The notes beneath the pieces are model-generated. The model did no database searches. It worked only from the letters and a program-made list of their open reading frames with translations, and was not told the DNA's origin. Shown piece after piece: positions 8,711 to 17,394 of a stretch of 64,000 bases of DNA (its first letter is position 1; each line of letters starts with the position of its first letter). Origin of the DNA: Dokdonia sp. PRO95. GTDB taxonomy: Bacteria > Bacteroidota > Bacteroidia > Flavobacteriales > Flavobacteriaceae. The stretch is from assembly GCF_000355805.1 (NCBI RefSeq), contig NZ_CM001837.1, positions 2,127,144 to 2,191,143 of the forward strand, written 5' to 3'. Position numbers and translations under genes: made by a program.

Positions 8711-9574
8711 ATGAAACAGGCCATTTTAATCACTGCTTACAAGGATTTCCCTCAGCTAAAGAGGCTCGCGCAAGAATTTGATGATGAGTTTAATATCTAT
8801 GTTCATATTGATAAAAAAAGTAATCTTGATGAGGCATTAAAAAAAGAGTTTTTACAAATGTCTAATGTAAGGTATGTCTCTCAAGATTATAAAGTCAATT
8901 GGGGTGGGCTTAATCACTTAAAGGCGTATTTAAAATTATGCGAGGTAGCGCTTACATCTGCTGAAAACGGTTTTTTCCATTTGATAACAGGGCAAGATTT
9001 TCCCATACAATCAAATAAAGATTTTAGAAAATATCTTGAAAATGGTCAAAACCATCTTTCGGCCTTTACAATGCCTAATAAGGCATGGGCACATGGAGGA
9101 ATGGATCGGATAGAGTTATTTAATTTTTATGATCTTTTCAACGCAAAAAAAAGTAATAAGTGGATATATCTGACTCAACGATTACAATTGCGCCTCAAGT
9201 TTAAGAGATCTATAAAAAAATCTATGGGTCAATTGTATGGAGGTAATACATATTGGTCTCTCACTAGAGAAGCTGTCCAATATGTGATAACTCACACTCA
9301 AGAAAATCCTAAATTTTTAAAGCGATTTAATTTTACATTTTGTGCAGAAGAGATGTATTTCCAAACAGTGCTTATGAACTCAAGTTTTAAGGAATCTATT
9401 AACCATGATGACCTGCGGTACATGGATTGGAATACGGGTAGAGGTGGAAACCCAGCTTTTCTAGATGAAACAGACTTTGAGAGTATCATAAATAGTAAAA
9501 AACTATTCGCTCGTAAATTGAGTCAAGATAGAAATACACTCTTGGAGATACTTAGTAAGTATAGACAGGAATAA
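8711..9574 (+). CDS. GT14-like (core-2/I-branching) glycosyltransferase
   Basis: This 287-residue protein opens with AILITAYKDFPQLKRL and contains YVHIDKKS (about 30-37) and HLITGQDFPI (about 92-101). These are the conserved blocks of the Branch family (beta-1,6-GlcNAc-transferases and xylosyltransferases). YGGNTYWSLTREAVQYV and CAEEMYFQTVLMNS complete the fold. It probably transfers GlcNAc or xylose to make a branch, in the cytoplasm because no signal peptide is present. A 109-bp gap with no strong signal separates it from neuA. Confidence 0.83.
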   Translation: MKQAILITAYKDFPQLKRLAQEFDDEFNIYVHIDKKSNLDEALKKEFLQMSNVRYVSQDYKVNWGGLNHLKAYLKLCEVALTSAENGFFHLITGQDFPIQSNKDFRKYLENGQNHLSAFTMPNKAWAHGGMDRIELFNFYDLFNAKKSNKWIYLTQRLQLRLKFKRSIKKSMGQLYGGNTYWSLTREAVQYVITHTQENPKFLKRFNFTFCAEEMYFQTVLMNSSFKESINHDDLRYMDWNTGRGGNPAFLDETDFESIINSKKLFARKLSQDRNTLLEILSKYRQE

Positions 9575-9683
9575 AACCAATTGAGAAGTAGAGTTTACTA
9601 CAAGTGTTTTAACCTAAAAATGCATACTTTTATCGGATAAATAGTTAAGGCGGTGTTAAAGCTTTGACTACAACCCAACCACA

Positions 9684-10847
9684 ATGAAAAGCATCGGTTT
9701 TATACCCCTGCGTAAAGGCTCAAAAGGCATTCCAGGTAAAAACAAAAAGAAACTTCTCGGTCGCCCACTATTCTGCTGGGTCTTAGGTGAAGCTATAGCT
9801 TCACGTCTTGATACTATCTATATTTATACGGATGATGAGGATATCATCGCTTTTGTAGAAAAAGAATATCACTGGACAGATAAAGTTAAAGCCGTAAAAC
9901 GTAGCGACGAGAGTGCTACAGATACTGCTTCTACAGAAATGGGGATGCAGGAGTTTGTAGCTGGTTTAAAAGAAGATTTTGATATACTGTGTTTACTCCA
10001 AGCAACATCACCTTTTACAACTTCTCAAGATATAAATGCGTGCCTAGATGCAGTAGCGTCAGATACGAATAATGATTCGGCTCTTACGGTGGTAAATACA
10101 CATAGATTTACTTGGAATGCAGATGGAACACCTCAAAATTATGATGTATTCAACCGACCGCGTAGGCAAGATTTTCATGGGTTACTTATTGAGAATGGAG
10201 CTTGCTATGTGACAACGCGTGACGCTATTCGCGAAAGCGGAAACAGAATAAGTGGTAAAATAGCGACGGTACACATGCCAGAGGATAGTCTTACAGAAAT
10301 AGACACGCTGACCGACTGGAAGATCGTGGAGCAATTGCTAGCCGCTCGTTTAAAAACTAAGAAGCAAAGTAACCGAATTACACATCTTATACTTGATGTA
10401 GATGGCGTGTTTACAGATGGCTGTATCTATTATGGTGCAGAGGGCGAACTGATGAAAAAGTTTGATATGCGCGATGGAATGGGACTTGAGATTTTGAGAC
10501 AATATAATGTTGAGGTAATGGTGATGACATCTGAGGATTCTCAAATAGTTGCCAGCCGCATGAAGAAATTAAAAATAAACGATGTGTATCTAGGAGTGAA
10601 AGACAAGTACAGCTTGCTTTCTAGAATTGTGTCAGATAGAGGTCTTTCCTTTTCAAACATTGCTTATATAGGTGATGATGTGAATGATATGGCAAATATT
10701 TGTGCTGCAGGTTGGTCACTTACCCCTGCAAATGCCACAATGCCTATCAAGAATCACGCAGATATTATACTACAAAACAATAGCGCAGAAGGAGCAATAC
10801 GCGAAGCCTGTGACTTTATTATAAAATACAATAACCGATATGAGTAA
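9684..10847 (+). CDS. neuA: CMP-nonulosonate cytidylyltransferase fused to KdsC-like HAD phosphatase
   Basis: This two-domain enzyme has 387 residues. Residues 1-225 are an acylneuraminate cytidylyltransferase: R-x-GSKGIPGKN at 10-20 binds CTP. Residues 230-387 are a HAD phosphatase of the KdsC / KDN-9-phosphatase type: nucleophile DVDGVFTDG at 238-246, TSED at 282-285, GDDVND at 330-335. The fusion implies that the preceding synthase makes a 9-phosphate that this protein dephosphorylates and then activates with CMP. The stop overlaps neuB by eight bases. A degenerate copy of the genome palindrome lies near 10222. Whether the sugar is Neu5Ac, KDN or another nonulosonate cannot be decided here. 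Confidence 0.88.
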   Translation: MKSIGFIPLRKGSKGIPGKNKKKLLGRPLFCWVLGEAIASRLDTIYIYTDDEDIIAFVEKEYHWTDKVKAVKRSDESATDTASTEMGMQEFVAGLKEDFDILCLLQATSPFTTSQDINACLDAVASDTNNDSALTVVNTHRFTWNADGTPQNYDVFNRPRRQDFHGLLIENGACYVTTRDAIRESGNRISGKIATVHMPEDSLTEIDTLTDWKIVEQLLAARLKTKKQSNRITHLILDVDGVFTDGCIYYGAEGELMKKFDMRDGMGLEILRQYNVEVMVMTSEDSQIVASRMKKLKINDVYLGVKDKYSLLSRIVSDRGLSFSNIAYIGDDVNDMANICAAGWSLTPANATMPIKNHADIILQNNSAEGAIREACDFIIKYNNRYE

Positions 10848-11715
10848 TTACAAAGCGCCTTATACTATTGCTGAAATAGGCGGAAACCATAAAGGCGATA
10901 TGGAAATCGCAAAGGAGATGATTAAAGTAGCGGCTATCTTCTGTAACGTAGATGCTGTAAAATTCCAGAAGCGACATAATATTGAACTTCTCACTAAAGA
11001 GCAATACGAAGCACCACATCCGAACCCTGTAAACTCTTACGGTGATACGTATGGGGCCCATAGAGAATTCTTAGAATTTGATGTAAATCAGCACGCAGAG
11101 CTTAAGGCTTTTTGTGAAGAGTTAGGCATTACCTATGCAACTTCGGTTTGGGATACAACGAGTGCAAAGGAAATAGCAGGGCTTCACCCAGAGTTTATAA
11201 AAATACCAAGTGCTTGTAATAATCATTACGAAATGCTAGGGTGGTTATGTGAGAATTACAAAGGGGAGATTCACTGCTCCACTGGGATGACTACTAGAGA
11301 TGAGATAGAGGAACTAGTACAGTTTTTTGAAAAACATAACAGAGGTAAAGACTTAGTACTTTATAACTGTACATCTGGATATCCAGTACCATTTCCAGAT
11401 GTTTGTTTGCTGGATATTAAAACGCTCATAGAGAAGTATGGCGATCGTGTAAAGCACATCGGCTTTTCTGGTCACCACCTAGGTATTGCAGTAGACGTTG
11501 CTGCTTATACACTTGGGGCAAACATTGTAGAACGCCACTATACACTAGATCGTACTTGGAAAGGTACAGATCACAGTGCATCACTAGAGCCAGCAGGAAT
11601 GAGAAAGCTTTCTAGAGATTTAAAGGCGGTATATCAAGCATTGGACTATAAAGCGACAGACATTTTGCCTATCGAGCAAGTACAAAGAGATAAGTTGAAA
11701 TATAGAAAGGTTTAA
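10840..11715 (+). CDS. neuB: N-acetylneuraminate / KDN synthase family protein (NeuB-type), no SAF domain
   Basis: NeuB-type enzymes condense phosphoenolpyruvate with a mannose-type sugar (ManNAc, or its 6-phosphate) to form a nonulosonic acid. The TIM-barrel blocks are clear: YTIAEIGGNHKGD (8-20), VDAVKFQKR, KIPSACNNHYEML, HCSTGMTT and NIVERHYTLDRTWKGTDH. At 291 residues it stops after the barrel and lacks the C-terminal SAF (antifreeze-like) domain of usual NeuB (about 340-350 residues). Overlap with neuA shows one transcript. The HAD fusion on NeuA favours a phosphorylated substrate route. The gene is followed by the 763-bp repeat region. Confidence 0.87.
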   Translation: MSNYKAPYTIAEIGGNHKGDMEIAKEMIKVAAIFCNVDAVKFQKRHNIELLTKEQYEAPHPNPVNSYGDTYGAHREFLEFDVNQHAELKAFCEELGITYATSVWDTTSAKEIAGLHPEFIKIPSACNNHYEMLGWLCENYKGEIHCSTGMTTRDEIEELVQFFEKHNRGKDLVLYNCTSGYPVPFPDVCLLDIKTLIEKYGDRVKHIGFSGHHLGIAVDVAAYTLGANIVERHYTLDRTWKGTDHSASLEPAGMRKLSRDLKAVYQALDYKATDILPIEQVQRDKLKYRKV

Positions 11716-11763
11716 GGTAAATTAAGAGTCTTTGTTTAAGGCAAACTAACAAAAATTAGGAGT

Positions 11764-11885
11764 CGTCATTTCGACAGAGCATAGCGACGAGAAATCTCAT
11801 CAGAGTAAGCAGAGAAGAGTGAGCATTGTATCTGAGCTTTTTACTTGAGCTAGATAATGCGATTTCTCCTTAGGTCGAAATGACA
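11764..11885. repeat. Hairpin repeat copy A (GTCATTTCGAC ... GTCGAAATGAC)
   Basis: This is a 122-bp element with terminal inverted repeats GTCATTTCGAC and GTCGAAATGAC, and inner complementary arms GAGAAATC / GATTTCTCC. The middle reads CATCAGAGTAAGCAGAGAAG and GAGCTTTTTACTTGAGC. Such TCATTTCGAC-type palindromic elements are widespread in Bacteroidota intergenic DNA. No transposase is encoded. Confidence 0.85.
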
Positions 11886-12161
11886 GTTTACAAATGGCCT
11901 AAGTAAGTTTTGTGTGAAAAATGACGTGAGTGGAGGGTTAAGTAAAATAGGGCTAGCATGAGTACCATGAAAATTAATATTTTACAAATACTCAATATGT
12001 TACGTAAGACAATTGCTCCTTTATTTTGCGCCGCAACGAGGGATATTTTTAGCAAAGCTTAATTGAGCCTAGACTTTTTTGGTTATTTTTTTTGGCAATG
12101 AAAAAAAGTAACAATGGAGATTGAAAAGAACTAATAGTTGATTTTGATTACTATTAAAACT

Positions 12162-12255
12162 AGAAATCTCATCAGAGTAAGCAGATAAGAGTAAAAAAGT
12201 ATTTGAGCTTTTTGCGAGAGCTAGATAATGTGATTTCTCCTTTCGTCGAAATGAC
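12162..12255. repeat. Hairpin repeat copy B, left end missing
   Basis: This copy starts at AGAAATCTCATCAGAGTAAGC and continues to GTCGAAATGAC. It therefore lacks the left terminal GTCATTTCGACAGAGC segment present in copies A and C. The interior differs from copy A at several bases. Confidence 0.8.
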
Positions 12256-12303
12256 AAAAGACTAGAGCAAAATGAAATCTCATTGGGTGAGTATAGCAGA
12301 TCT

Positions 12304-12426
12304 CGTCATTTCGACAGAGCGCAGCGACGAGAAATCTCATCAGAGTAAACAGAGAAGAGTAAACAATATATTTTGAGCTTTTTACGTGAGCTTGATAATG
12401 AGATTTCTCCTTTGGTTGAAATGACA
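12304..12426. repeat. Hairpin repeat copy C
   Basis: This is a 123-bp copy with an intact left end (GTCATTTCGACAGAGCGC) and a right end carrying one change (GGTTGAAATGAC). It ends about 50 bp before the next start codon, so its hairpin could lie in the leader of that gene's mRNA. Confidence 0.82.
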
Positions 12427-12478
12427 AAAGAATAAAACCAAAAAAAACCTTATTACAGTAAGTAGCTGTATATGAAAT

Positions 12479-13885
12479 ATGATTAAAAAAAATAAAGTTT
12501 TCATTCTTTTCCCAGATGGCGTAGGCCTACGCAACTTTGCTTTTACTAAGTTCAAAGAAGTAGGAGAGGCCCAAGGCTTTGACATCACTTACTGGAATAA
12601 CACCATATTTTCGTTAGAAAAAGAATTAGGTTATAAAGAAGTGAAGATTGAGAACACAAGGATTCACCCTAAAACACCTACACTTAGTCACGCAAGAAAA
12701 AGGGTAGAACTTGCGCTTTCGCGAAAGCGTGAAAAAGATAATGTCTATCCTACCTATCGTTTTCCATTGCAGTGGAATAGTATTAAGAAAGCCTTAAAAA
12801 GTGCTTTTGTAAAGTATCACGAAACGTTTAGTGCCACACCAAAGGGATGGCAACGAATAATGAACCAAATGCAAGCTGCCGAACGATCTACTGTTCGCTA
12901 CCAGGAGCTTAAAGCACAACTAGAAGAACACCGTCCAGATATTGTTTTTTGCACCACACAGCGCGCTACACAGGCCATTGCACCTATACTGGCTGCAAAA
13001 GATTTAGGAATCAAAACTGCTTGCTGGATATACAGTTGGGACAACCTACCTAAGGGAATGACCACTATAGAGACAGATTACTATTTTGTATGGTCTGAGT
13101 TGATGAAGGAGCAGCTCTTACAGTATTACCCAAAAACGAGAGAAGAGCAGATATTTGTAACAGGTACACCACAATTTGAACCACATTACGATAGTAGTAT
13201 TTTGCTTTCGCGAAAGCAATTTTGTCTAGAGCATAACCTTAGTGAAGAGACACGATATATTTGTTTTTCTGGGGATGATCAAACCACGTCACCACTGGAT
13301 CAATATTATCTAGAAGACACGGCAATTGCTGTGCGCAAGTTGAGAGAAGAAGGCGAAGATGTAGCTATTGTATATAGAAAAGTGCCTATTGACTTTTCTG
13401 GTAGATATGATGAGGTTTTGGCTAACTATAGTGATGTCATAACACCTATAGATCCTTTGTGGAAACCTATGGGGAGTCAATGGAATCAGGTAATGCCTAC
13501 TAAAGAAGATTTTGCTTTATTAGTAAATACTTGTCATCACTGTGAGCTTGTGGTAAATATATGCTCAAGTATGGTGTTTGACTTTGTGGCGCACGATAAG
13601 CCTACTATTTACCCCAATTATGAGCAGCCACAACTTAAAAAAGGAATACGTGATATAGGACAGAACTATAAATACGTACATTTCCGATCTATGCCAGATT
13701 ATAATACAAGCGTTACTTGGGCAATGAATAAAGAAGAAATTTACGATGGAATTAAAGGCTTACTTAATGGTAGTCTTAATCCTGTGCCTGTTACAAAAAA
13801 TTGGTTTGGGATTGTAAATAAACCAGAACAGCCAGAGAAGGCAAGTGAACGTATTTGGGAAGGTATACATCAAATCTTAGAGTAA
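12479..13885 (+). CDS. Putative GT-B fold glycosyl/glycerophosphotransferase-like protein
   Basis: This soluble protein of 468 residues is not securely named. SWDNLPKGM (186-194) follows a region (HRPDIVFCTTQRATQAIAPIL, about 151-171) that looks like the end of an N-terminal Rossmann half. VVNICSSMVFDFVAHDKPTIYP (about 360-380) resembles the donor-binding SSVMFDY..LDKPIIFY block of CDP-glycerol glycerophosphotransferases and related GT-B proteins. Two copies of the genome palindrome fall inside (12714-12729 and 13202-13219), both read as LSRK. The position after neuA/neuB makes a CMP-sugar transferase role thinkable, but no sialyltransferase motif is visible. The next gene starts directly after its stop. 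Confidence 0.55.
   Translation: MIKKNKVFILFPDGVGLRNFAFTKFKEVGEAQGFDITYWNNTIFSLEKELGYKEVKIENTRIHPKTPTLSHARKRVELALSRKREKDNVYPTYRFPLQWNSIKKALKSAFVKYHETFSATPKGWQRIMNQMQAAERSTVRYQELKAQLEEHRPDIVFCTTQRATQAIAPILAAKDLGIKTACWIYSWDNLPKGMTTIETDYYFVWSELMKEQLLQYYPKTREEQIFVTGTPQFEPHYDSSILLSRKQFCLEHNLSEETRYICFSGDDQTTSPLDQYYLEDTAIAVRKLREEGEDVAIVYRKVPIDFSGRYDEVLANYSDVITPIDPLWKPMGSQWNQVMPTKEDFALLVNTCHHCELVVNICSSMVFDFVAHDKPTIYPNYEQPQLKKGIRDIGQNYKYVHFRSMPDYNTSVTWAMNKEEIYDGIKGLLNGSLNPVPVTKNWFGIVNKPEQPEKASERIWEGIHQILE
12714..12729. repeat. TTTCGCGAAA palindrome, 16 bp
   Basis: Arms are CGC/GCG. It is read as LSRKR in the protein at 12479. Confidence 0.9.
13202..13219. repeat. TTTCGCGAAA palindrome, 18 bp, TTGC/GCAA arms
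   Basis: Second copy in the same gene, again read as LSRK. The outer arms are AT-type but still complementary. Confidence 0.9.
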
Positions 13886-15028
13886 ATGCATATAGCCTAT
13901 TTAACACCCGAGTACCCTCACCTTAAGCTAGGTAATTCTGGTGGAATGGGAACAAGCATAAAAAATCTTGTAACGGCTATCGTTGCTGAAGGACATCAAG
14001 TAAGCCTCTTTGTTTATGGTCAAAAAATAGATGAAGTTTTTAGCGAAGGTGGAGTGACATTTCATATCATTAAACAAAAGAGATATGGCTATGGAGGCTT
14101 TTTTCTATACCGAAAACATATAAGTCGCTATCTAAACAAGTACTCAGATAATATAGACATCATAGAAGCTCCTGATTGGACAGGAATCACGGCGTTTATG
14201 AAGCTTAAGAAACCGTTAGTGATACGTTTTCACGGAAGTGACACCTATTTCTGTCATATTGAGGGACGCTTACAGAAGAAGAAAAATGCTTATTTTGAAA
14301 AACAAGCAGTCAAAAAAGCAATTGGTTTTATAGCACCAACCACTTTCGCAGGAGAAGAGAGCATGAGGCTTTTTAATTTGCCATTATCAAAACTGAAAGT
14401 AATACACTATGGTCTTGAATTAGCTCAATTTAATAATGACAATCCTGATGATTTTTCTTCTAAGCGACTTTTAAATATAGGTACTCTTATTAGAAAAAAA
14501 GGAGTATTTCAATTGGTAGAGATGTTTAATAAAATTATAGTTAATCATCCTGATGCAACGCTCTATTTTATAGGGGCGGATAGTAATGATGTGAAGACGG
14601 GTAAAGATTCTACATGGGAACTTATGCAAGAATTAATGTCTCCAGCTTCCAAAAAAGCAATTACATACCTAGGTAAAATACCTTATAGTCAAGTTAAAAA
14701 TGAAATAGAAAAAGCACATGTTTGTGTGTTTCCATCTTTAGCAGAAACACTGGGCATGGTTACCATAGAATCCATGGCGCTACAAAAGGCAGTTGTAAAT
14801 ACAGATATAGGATGGGCACAAGATCTTATTGAGCACGGCAAAGATGGATTTATGCATCATCCAGATGATGTAGAGGCTTTTGTAAATACGATACAAACGT
14901 TATTTCAAGATGCTCATTTAACACAAAAGATTAGCCTAAACGCGAGACAGTCTGTCGCTCAAAAATTCGATATAAGTAAATTAGTACACAAGAATATTGC
15001 GTACTATAAAAACGTAATTGCTTCATGA
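13886..15028 (+). CDS. Glycosyltransferase family 4
   Basis: This GT4 protein of 380 residues opens with MHIAYLTPEYPHLKLGNSGG, a glycine-rich loop typical of GT4 acceptor domains. In the C-terminal half, CVFPSLAETLGMVTIESMA is the E-x7-E donor-binding block. LNIGTLIRKKGVFQLVEMF marks the start of the second Rossmann domain. It has no spacer from the upstream gene and overlaps the downstream start by four bases (ATGA). Donor and acceptor are unknown. Confidence 0.87.
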   Translation: MHIAYLTPEYPHLKLGNSGGMGTSIKNLVTAIVAEGHQVSLFVYGQKIDEVFSEGGVTFHIIKQKRYGYGGFFLYRKHISRYLNKYSDNIDIIEAPDWTGITAFMKLKKPLVIRFHGSDTYFCHIEGRLQKKKNAYFEKQAVKKAIGFIAPTTFAGEESMRLFNLPLSKLKVIHYGLELAQFNNDNPDDFSSKRLLNIGTLIRKKGVFQLVEMFNKIIVNHPDATLYFIGADSNDVKTGKDSTWELMQELMSPASKKAITYLGKIPYSQVKNEIEKAHVCVFPSLAETLGMVTIESMALQKAVVNTDIGWAQDLIEHGKDGFMHHPDDVEAFVNTIQTLFQDAHLTQKISLNARQSVAQKFDISKLVHKNIAYYKNVIAS

Positions 15029-16506
15029 TTTTTGTTGAATACGATAACGCTAAAATCACTAGCAGCCTTTGTTGTGGAGAGGAGGTGGTAACAGGATTGT
15101 ACAGCATAGCAAATATGCATCCTGAGGATGGAATCATAATTCATAGAAAGGGGTGTGATACAGCCGAGTTTGAGGAAGTTATAAATACATATTATTCTGA
15201 GGCATTGCTTGTTTCTAATTCTAATACATTTAATGAAGATTTACAATATGTCGAGGACAGGCCTTTTCTAAGTATAAACACTACTGTTTATTATCCAACG
15301 TGGGCAAAAGGGACTAGACTTGTTTATATACATTCTTCATTGATCAATCAAGTTCAAGGTCAAGTAACACAAGATTGTGGTTTGCTATATTGGATAAATT
15401 CAGTAAGTAAACTTACTAGAGGACCAGGAGTTTTAAGTTATCAAGCTCCCGTTGCACCTATTTTAGAGAAATTGCATATTACAGATGTATATCGTTTTGT
15501 CGCAGAGCATTATAAAAAAAGATGGACTTTTTTATTATTAATTAATCATATTTTCTATGAAAAGCGATTTCCTCTGTACGCTTTCGCGAAAGCGCAATTT
15601 TATAAACAAAGGCATCCACAATTAGATATAGCCTCACTTCAAAAAAGTCACTCAAGTTCTGAGTATGAATTGATAGCTTATGATGTTGTGATTCCGACGA
15701 TCGGTAGACCGAGTTATTTGCATGACGTTTTAAAAGATCTGAATAGCCAAAAATTAACACCAGTTAACGTTATTATAATTGAGCAAGACGGGGATGAAAG
15801 CGCTCAGTCTCAATTGTCTGAAATTTTAGAGAATGATTGGAATTTTAATATAATACATGAGTTTACCCAGATAACTGGGGCTTGCCGTTCAAGAAATCGG
15901 GGTGTTCTTTTAAGTACAGCTCCGTGGTTATTGTTTTTTGATGATGATGTTAGTATTGAGAGTGATTTTATAGCTCGAGCAGTACAATTTATAAATACTA
16001 CAAAAGCGAAATGTATCACTTTTGCTTGTTTGCAAAAGGGAGAAAAGGAGTTGCAATTAACTTACAAACAATGGGAATCTTTTGGCTCTGGCTGTTCATT
16101 AGTGCATAGAGATATTTTTAGTAAGTGTTCTTTTGATATGGCTTTGGAGCATGGTTATGGAGAGGATATGGATTATGGAATGCAAATACGTAATCTAGGG
16201 GAAGACATTATATATGCTCCCCAAATACAAATACTGCATCTCAAGGCTCCTGTGGGAGGTTTTAGAAAGCCTCACGTATTTCCTTGGCATAATGAGAATG
16301 TCCAGCCTAAACCTTCTCCGCAAATCATGTATTTTAGAAAAAAGAATTTTACTAAAAAACAACTTCAAGGTTATAAAATAATCCAATTTTTTAAAAGTTT
16401 TGGCTTCTTCAGAACTAAGAATCCTTTTAAGCATTTTATGAGATTTAGAAAAGCTTGGGAGCAAAGCGAGTTATGGGCTTCAAAATTATTAGAATTGAAT
16501 AAATAA
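15025..16506 (+). CDS. Two-part protein: unknown N-terminal domain plus GT2 domain
   Basis: This protein has 493 residues. Residues about 215-440 are a GT2 domain: YDVVIPTIGRPSYL (219-232), the RSRNRG block (288-293), and FDDDV (305-309) as metal site. The acidic block GYGEDMDYGMQIRNLG is the catalytic motif. Residues 1-210 have no domain I recognise; they contain several Cys residues and a patterned alpha/beta sequence and may be a second, degenerate transferase or an acceptor-binding module. The palindrome at 15579-15594 codes for AFAKA in the linker. No membrane helix is evident. Confidence 0.75.
   Translation: MIFVEYDNAKITSSLCCGEEVVTGLYSIANMHPEDGIIIHRKGCDTAEFEEVINTYYSEALLVSNSNTFNEDLQYVEDRPFLSINTTVYYPTWAKGTRLVYIHSSLINQVQGQVTQDCGLLYWINSVSKLTRGPGVLSYQAPVAPILEKLHITDVYRFVAEHYKKRWTFLLLINHIFYEKRFPLYAFAKAQFYKQRHPQLDIASLQKSHSSSEYELIAYDVVIPTIGRPSYLHDVLKDLNSQKLTPVNVIIIEQDGDESAQSQLSEILENDWNFNIIHEFTQITGACRSRNRGVLLSTAPWLLFFDDDVSIESDFIARAVQFINTTKAKCITFACLQKGEKELQLTYKQWESFGSGCSLVHRDIFSKCSFDMALEHGYGEDMDYGMQIRNLGEDIIYAPQIQILHLKAPVGGFRKPHVFPWHNENVQPKPSPQIMYFRKKNFTKKQLQGYKIIQFFKSFGFFRTKNPFKHFMRFRKAWEQSELWASKLLELNK
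15579..15594. repeat. TTTCGCGAAA palindrome, 16 bp
   Basis: It codes for AFAKA in the linker of the two-part GT2 protein at 15025. Confidence 0.9.
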
Positions 16507-16592
16507 GTTTAATCTTGTTTTTAATAGTGCAAGTGTTTTGCATGAAACTAATTAAAAACAGAGTGTCTGCCAAAACAAGTAAAAATTAAGAA

Positions 16593-17384
16593 ATGGCAAA
16601 TAGGCCTAAAATCATAAGTTTTTTAATAACGCATTACAATAGGCCTAAAGACTTGCTTAAATGTCTTGAGGCCATGCGTTTACTTGAACTAGATGACTAC
16701 GAGATTGTCGTGAGTGATGATGCAAGTAGTCAAGAAGTTTTAAATACGATAAGAGCGTATCCTATAGACACATTGGTAGAAACATCCATAAACGAAGGAT
16801 TAGCTTCAAATATAAATCGAGGTCTTAAGGCATGTAAGGGTAGTTATGTAATATATTGTCAAGAAGACTTTTTAATCACAGCTGGCTTTAAAGATATATT
16901 GCCTAGCTTACTAAGCAATATTGATAATGGAACTGCCGACATGGTAAGACTCACGGCATATTTCCGTTTTAATAAACTATATAAAATTGATGATGACGTC
17001 TCTCTAATTCCCAGATTCTCATTTTCGAATTTTTTTCAGAATTATTATAGATATAGTGATCATCCCTATATTGTAAAACGTTCTTTTTATGATACTTATG
17101 GTTATTATTTAAACAATACTTCTGGTGGATATGGAGAGTCAGAATATGGAGTCCGCTTATCTAGATCTTCAGTAAAGATTGCTATTACAAATGTCTTTTA
17201 TGCAAAAGGAATATTAGAAAGTAATTCTGTAATGATGTTAGAGAAAGGTAGGGTAGATGTTTCAAAAAAATACAACAAGAAACTAGTAAAATTACTGAGA
17301 GCCTTCAGGTTATATCTTGAATGGATACTATATAAGAAGGAAAAGAGAGGGTTAGTAACTTATAAAAATGAAAGGAACACCTAG
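16593..17384 (+). CDS. Glycosyltransferase family 2
   Basis: This GT2 protein has 263 residues: SFLITHYNRPKDL (9-21), VVSDDASS (39-46), and CQEDFL (89-94) in place of a canonical DxD. GGYGESEYGVRLSRS in the C-terminal half is the acidic catalytic region. The 86-bp leader carries no promoter I can defend. The next gene follows at 10 bp if the downstream ATG is used, or overlaps by 17 bp with an earlier ATG. Confidence 0.82.
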   Translation: MANRPKIISFLITHYNRPKDLLKCLEAMRLLELDDYEIVVSDDASSQEVLNTIRAYPIDTLVETSINEGLASNINRGLKACKGSYVIYCQEDFLITAGFKDILPSLLSNIDNGTADMVRLTAYFRFNKLYKIDDDVSLIPRFSFSNFFQNYYRYSDHPYIVKRSFYDTYGYYLNNTSGGYGESEYGVRLSRSSVKIAITNVFYAKGILESNSVMMLEKGRVDVSKKYNKKLVKLLRAFRLYLEWILYKKEKRGLVTYKNERNT

Positions 17385-17394
17385 TTTTCTGCAT

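Larger units (their letters stand above)
11716..12478. other. 763-bp intergenic region filled with dispersed hairpin repeats
   Basis: I find no credible gene here. Short minus-strand frames are translations of the repeats themselves. Three same-direction copies of one element lie at 11764-11885, 12162-12255 and 12304-12426, listed separately. The sequence between them is AT-rich without a recognised motif. It breaks an otherwise tightly packed gene series. Confidence 0.8.

Noticed and set aside
10222..10241. Additional exact palindrome copy in neuA
   Set aside because: The site reads CGCTATTCGCGAAAGCG, with an extra mismatch in the left half. It is counted as degenerate, not exact.
11764..12426. 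Possible CRISPR array
   Set aside because: There are only three long (94-123 bp), internally inverted copies with unequal spacing of about 400 and 140 bp and no cas genes nearby.
12069..12588. Series of short minus-strand frames starting MSFRRKEKSHY / MSFQPKEKSHY
   Set aside because: They are translations of the hairpin repeats read across, share sequence only because the repeats do, and run into the next gene; no protein features are present.
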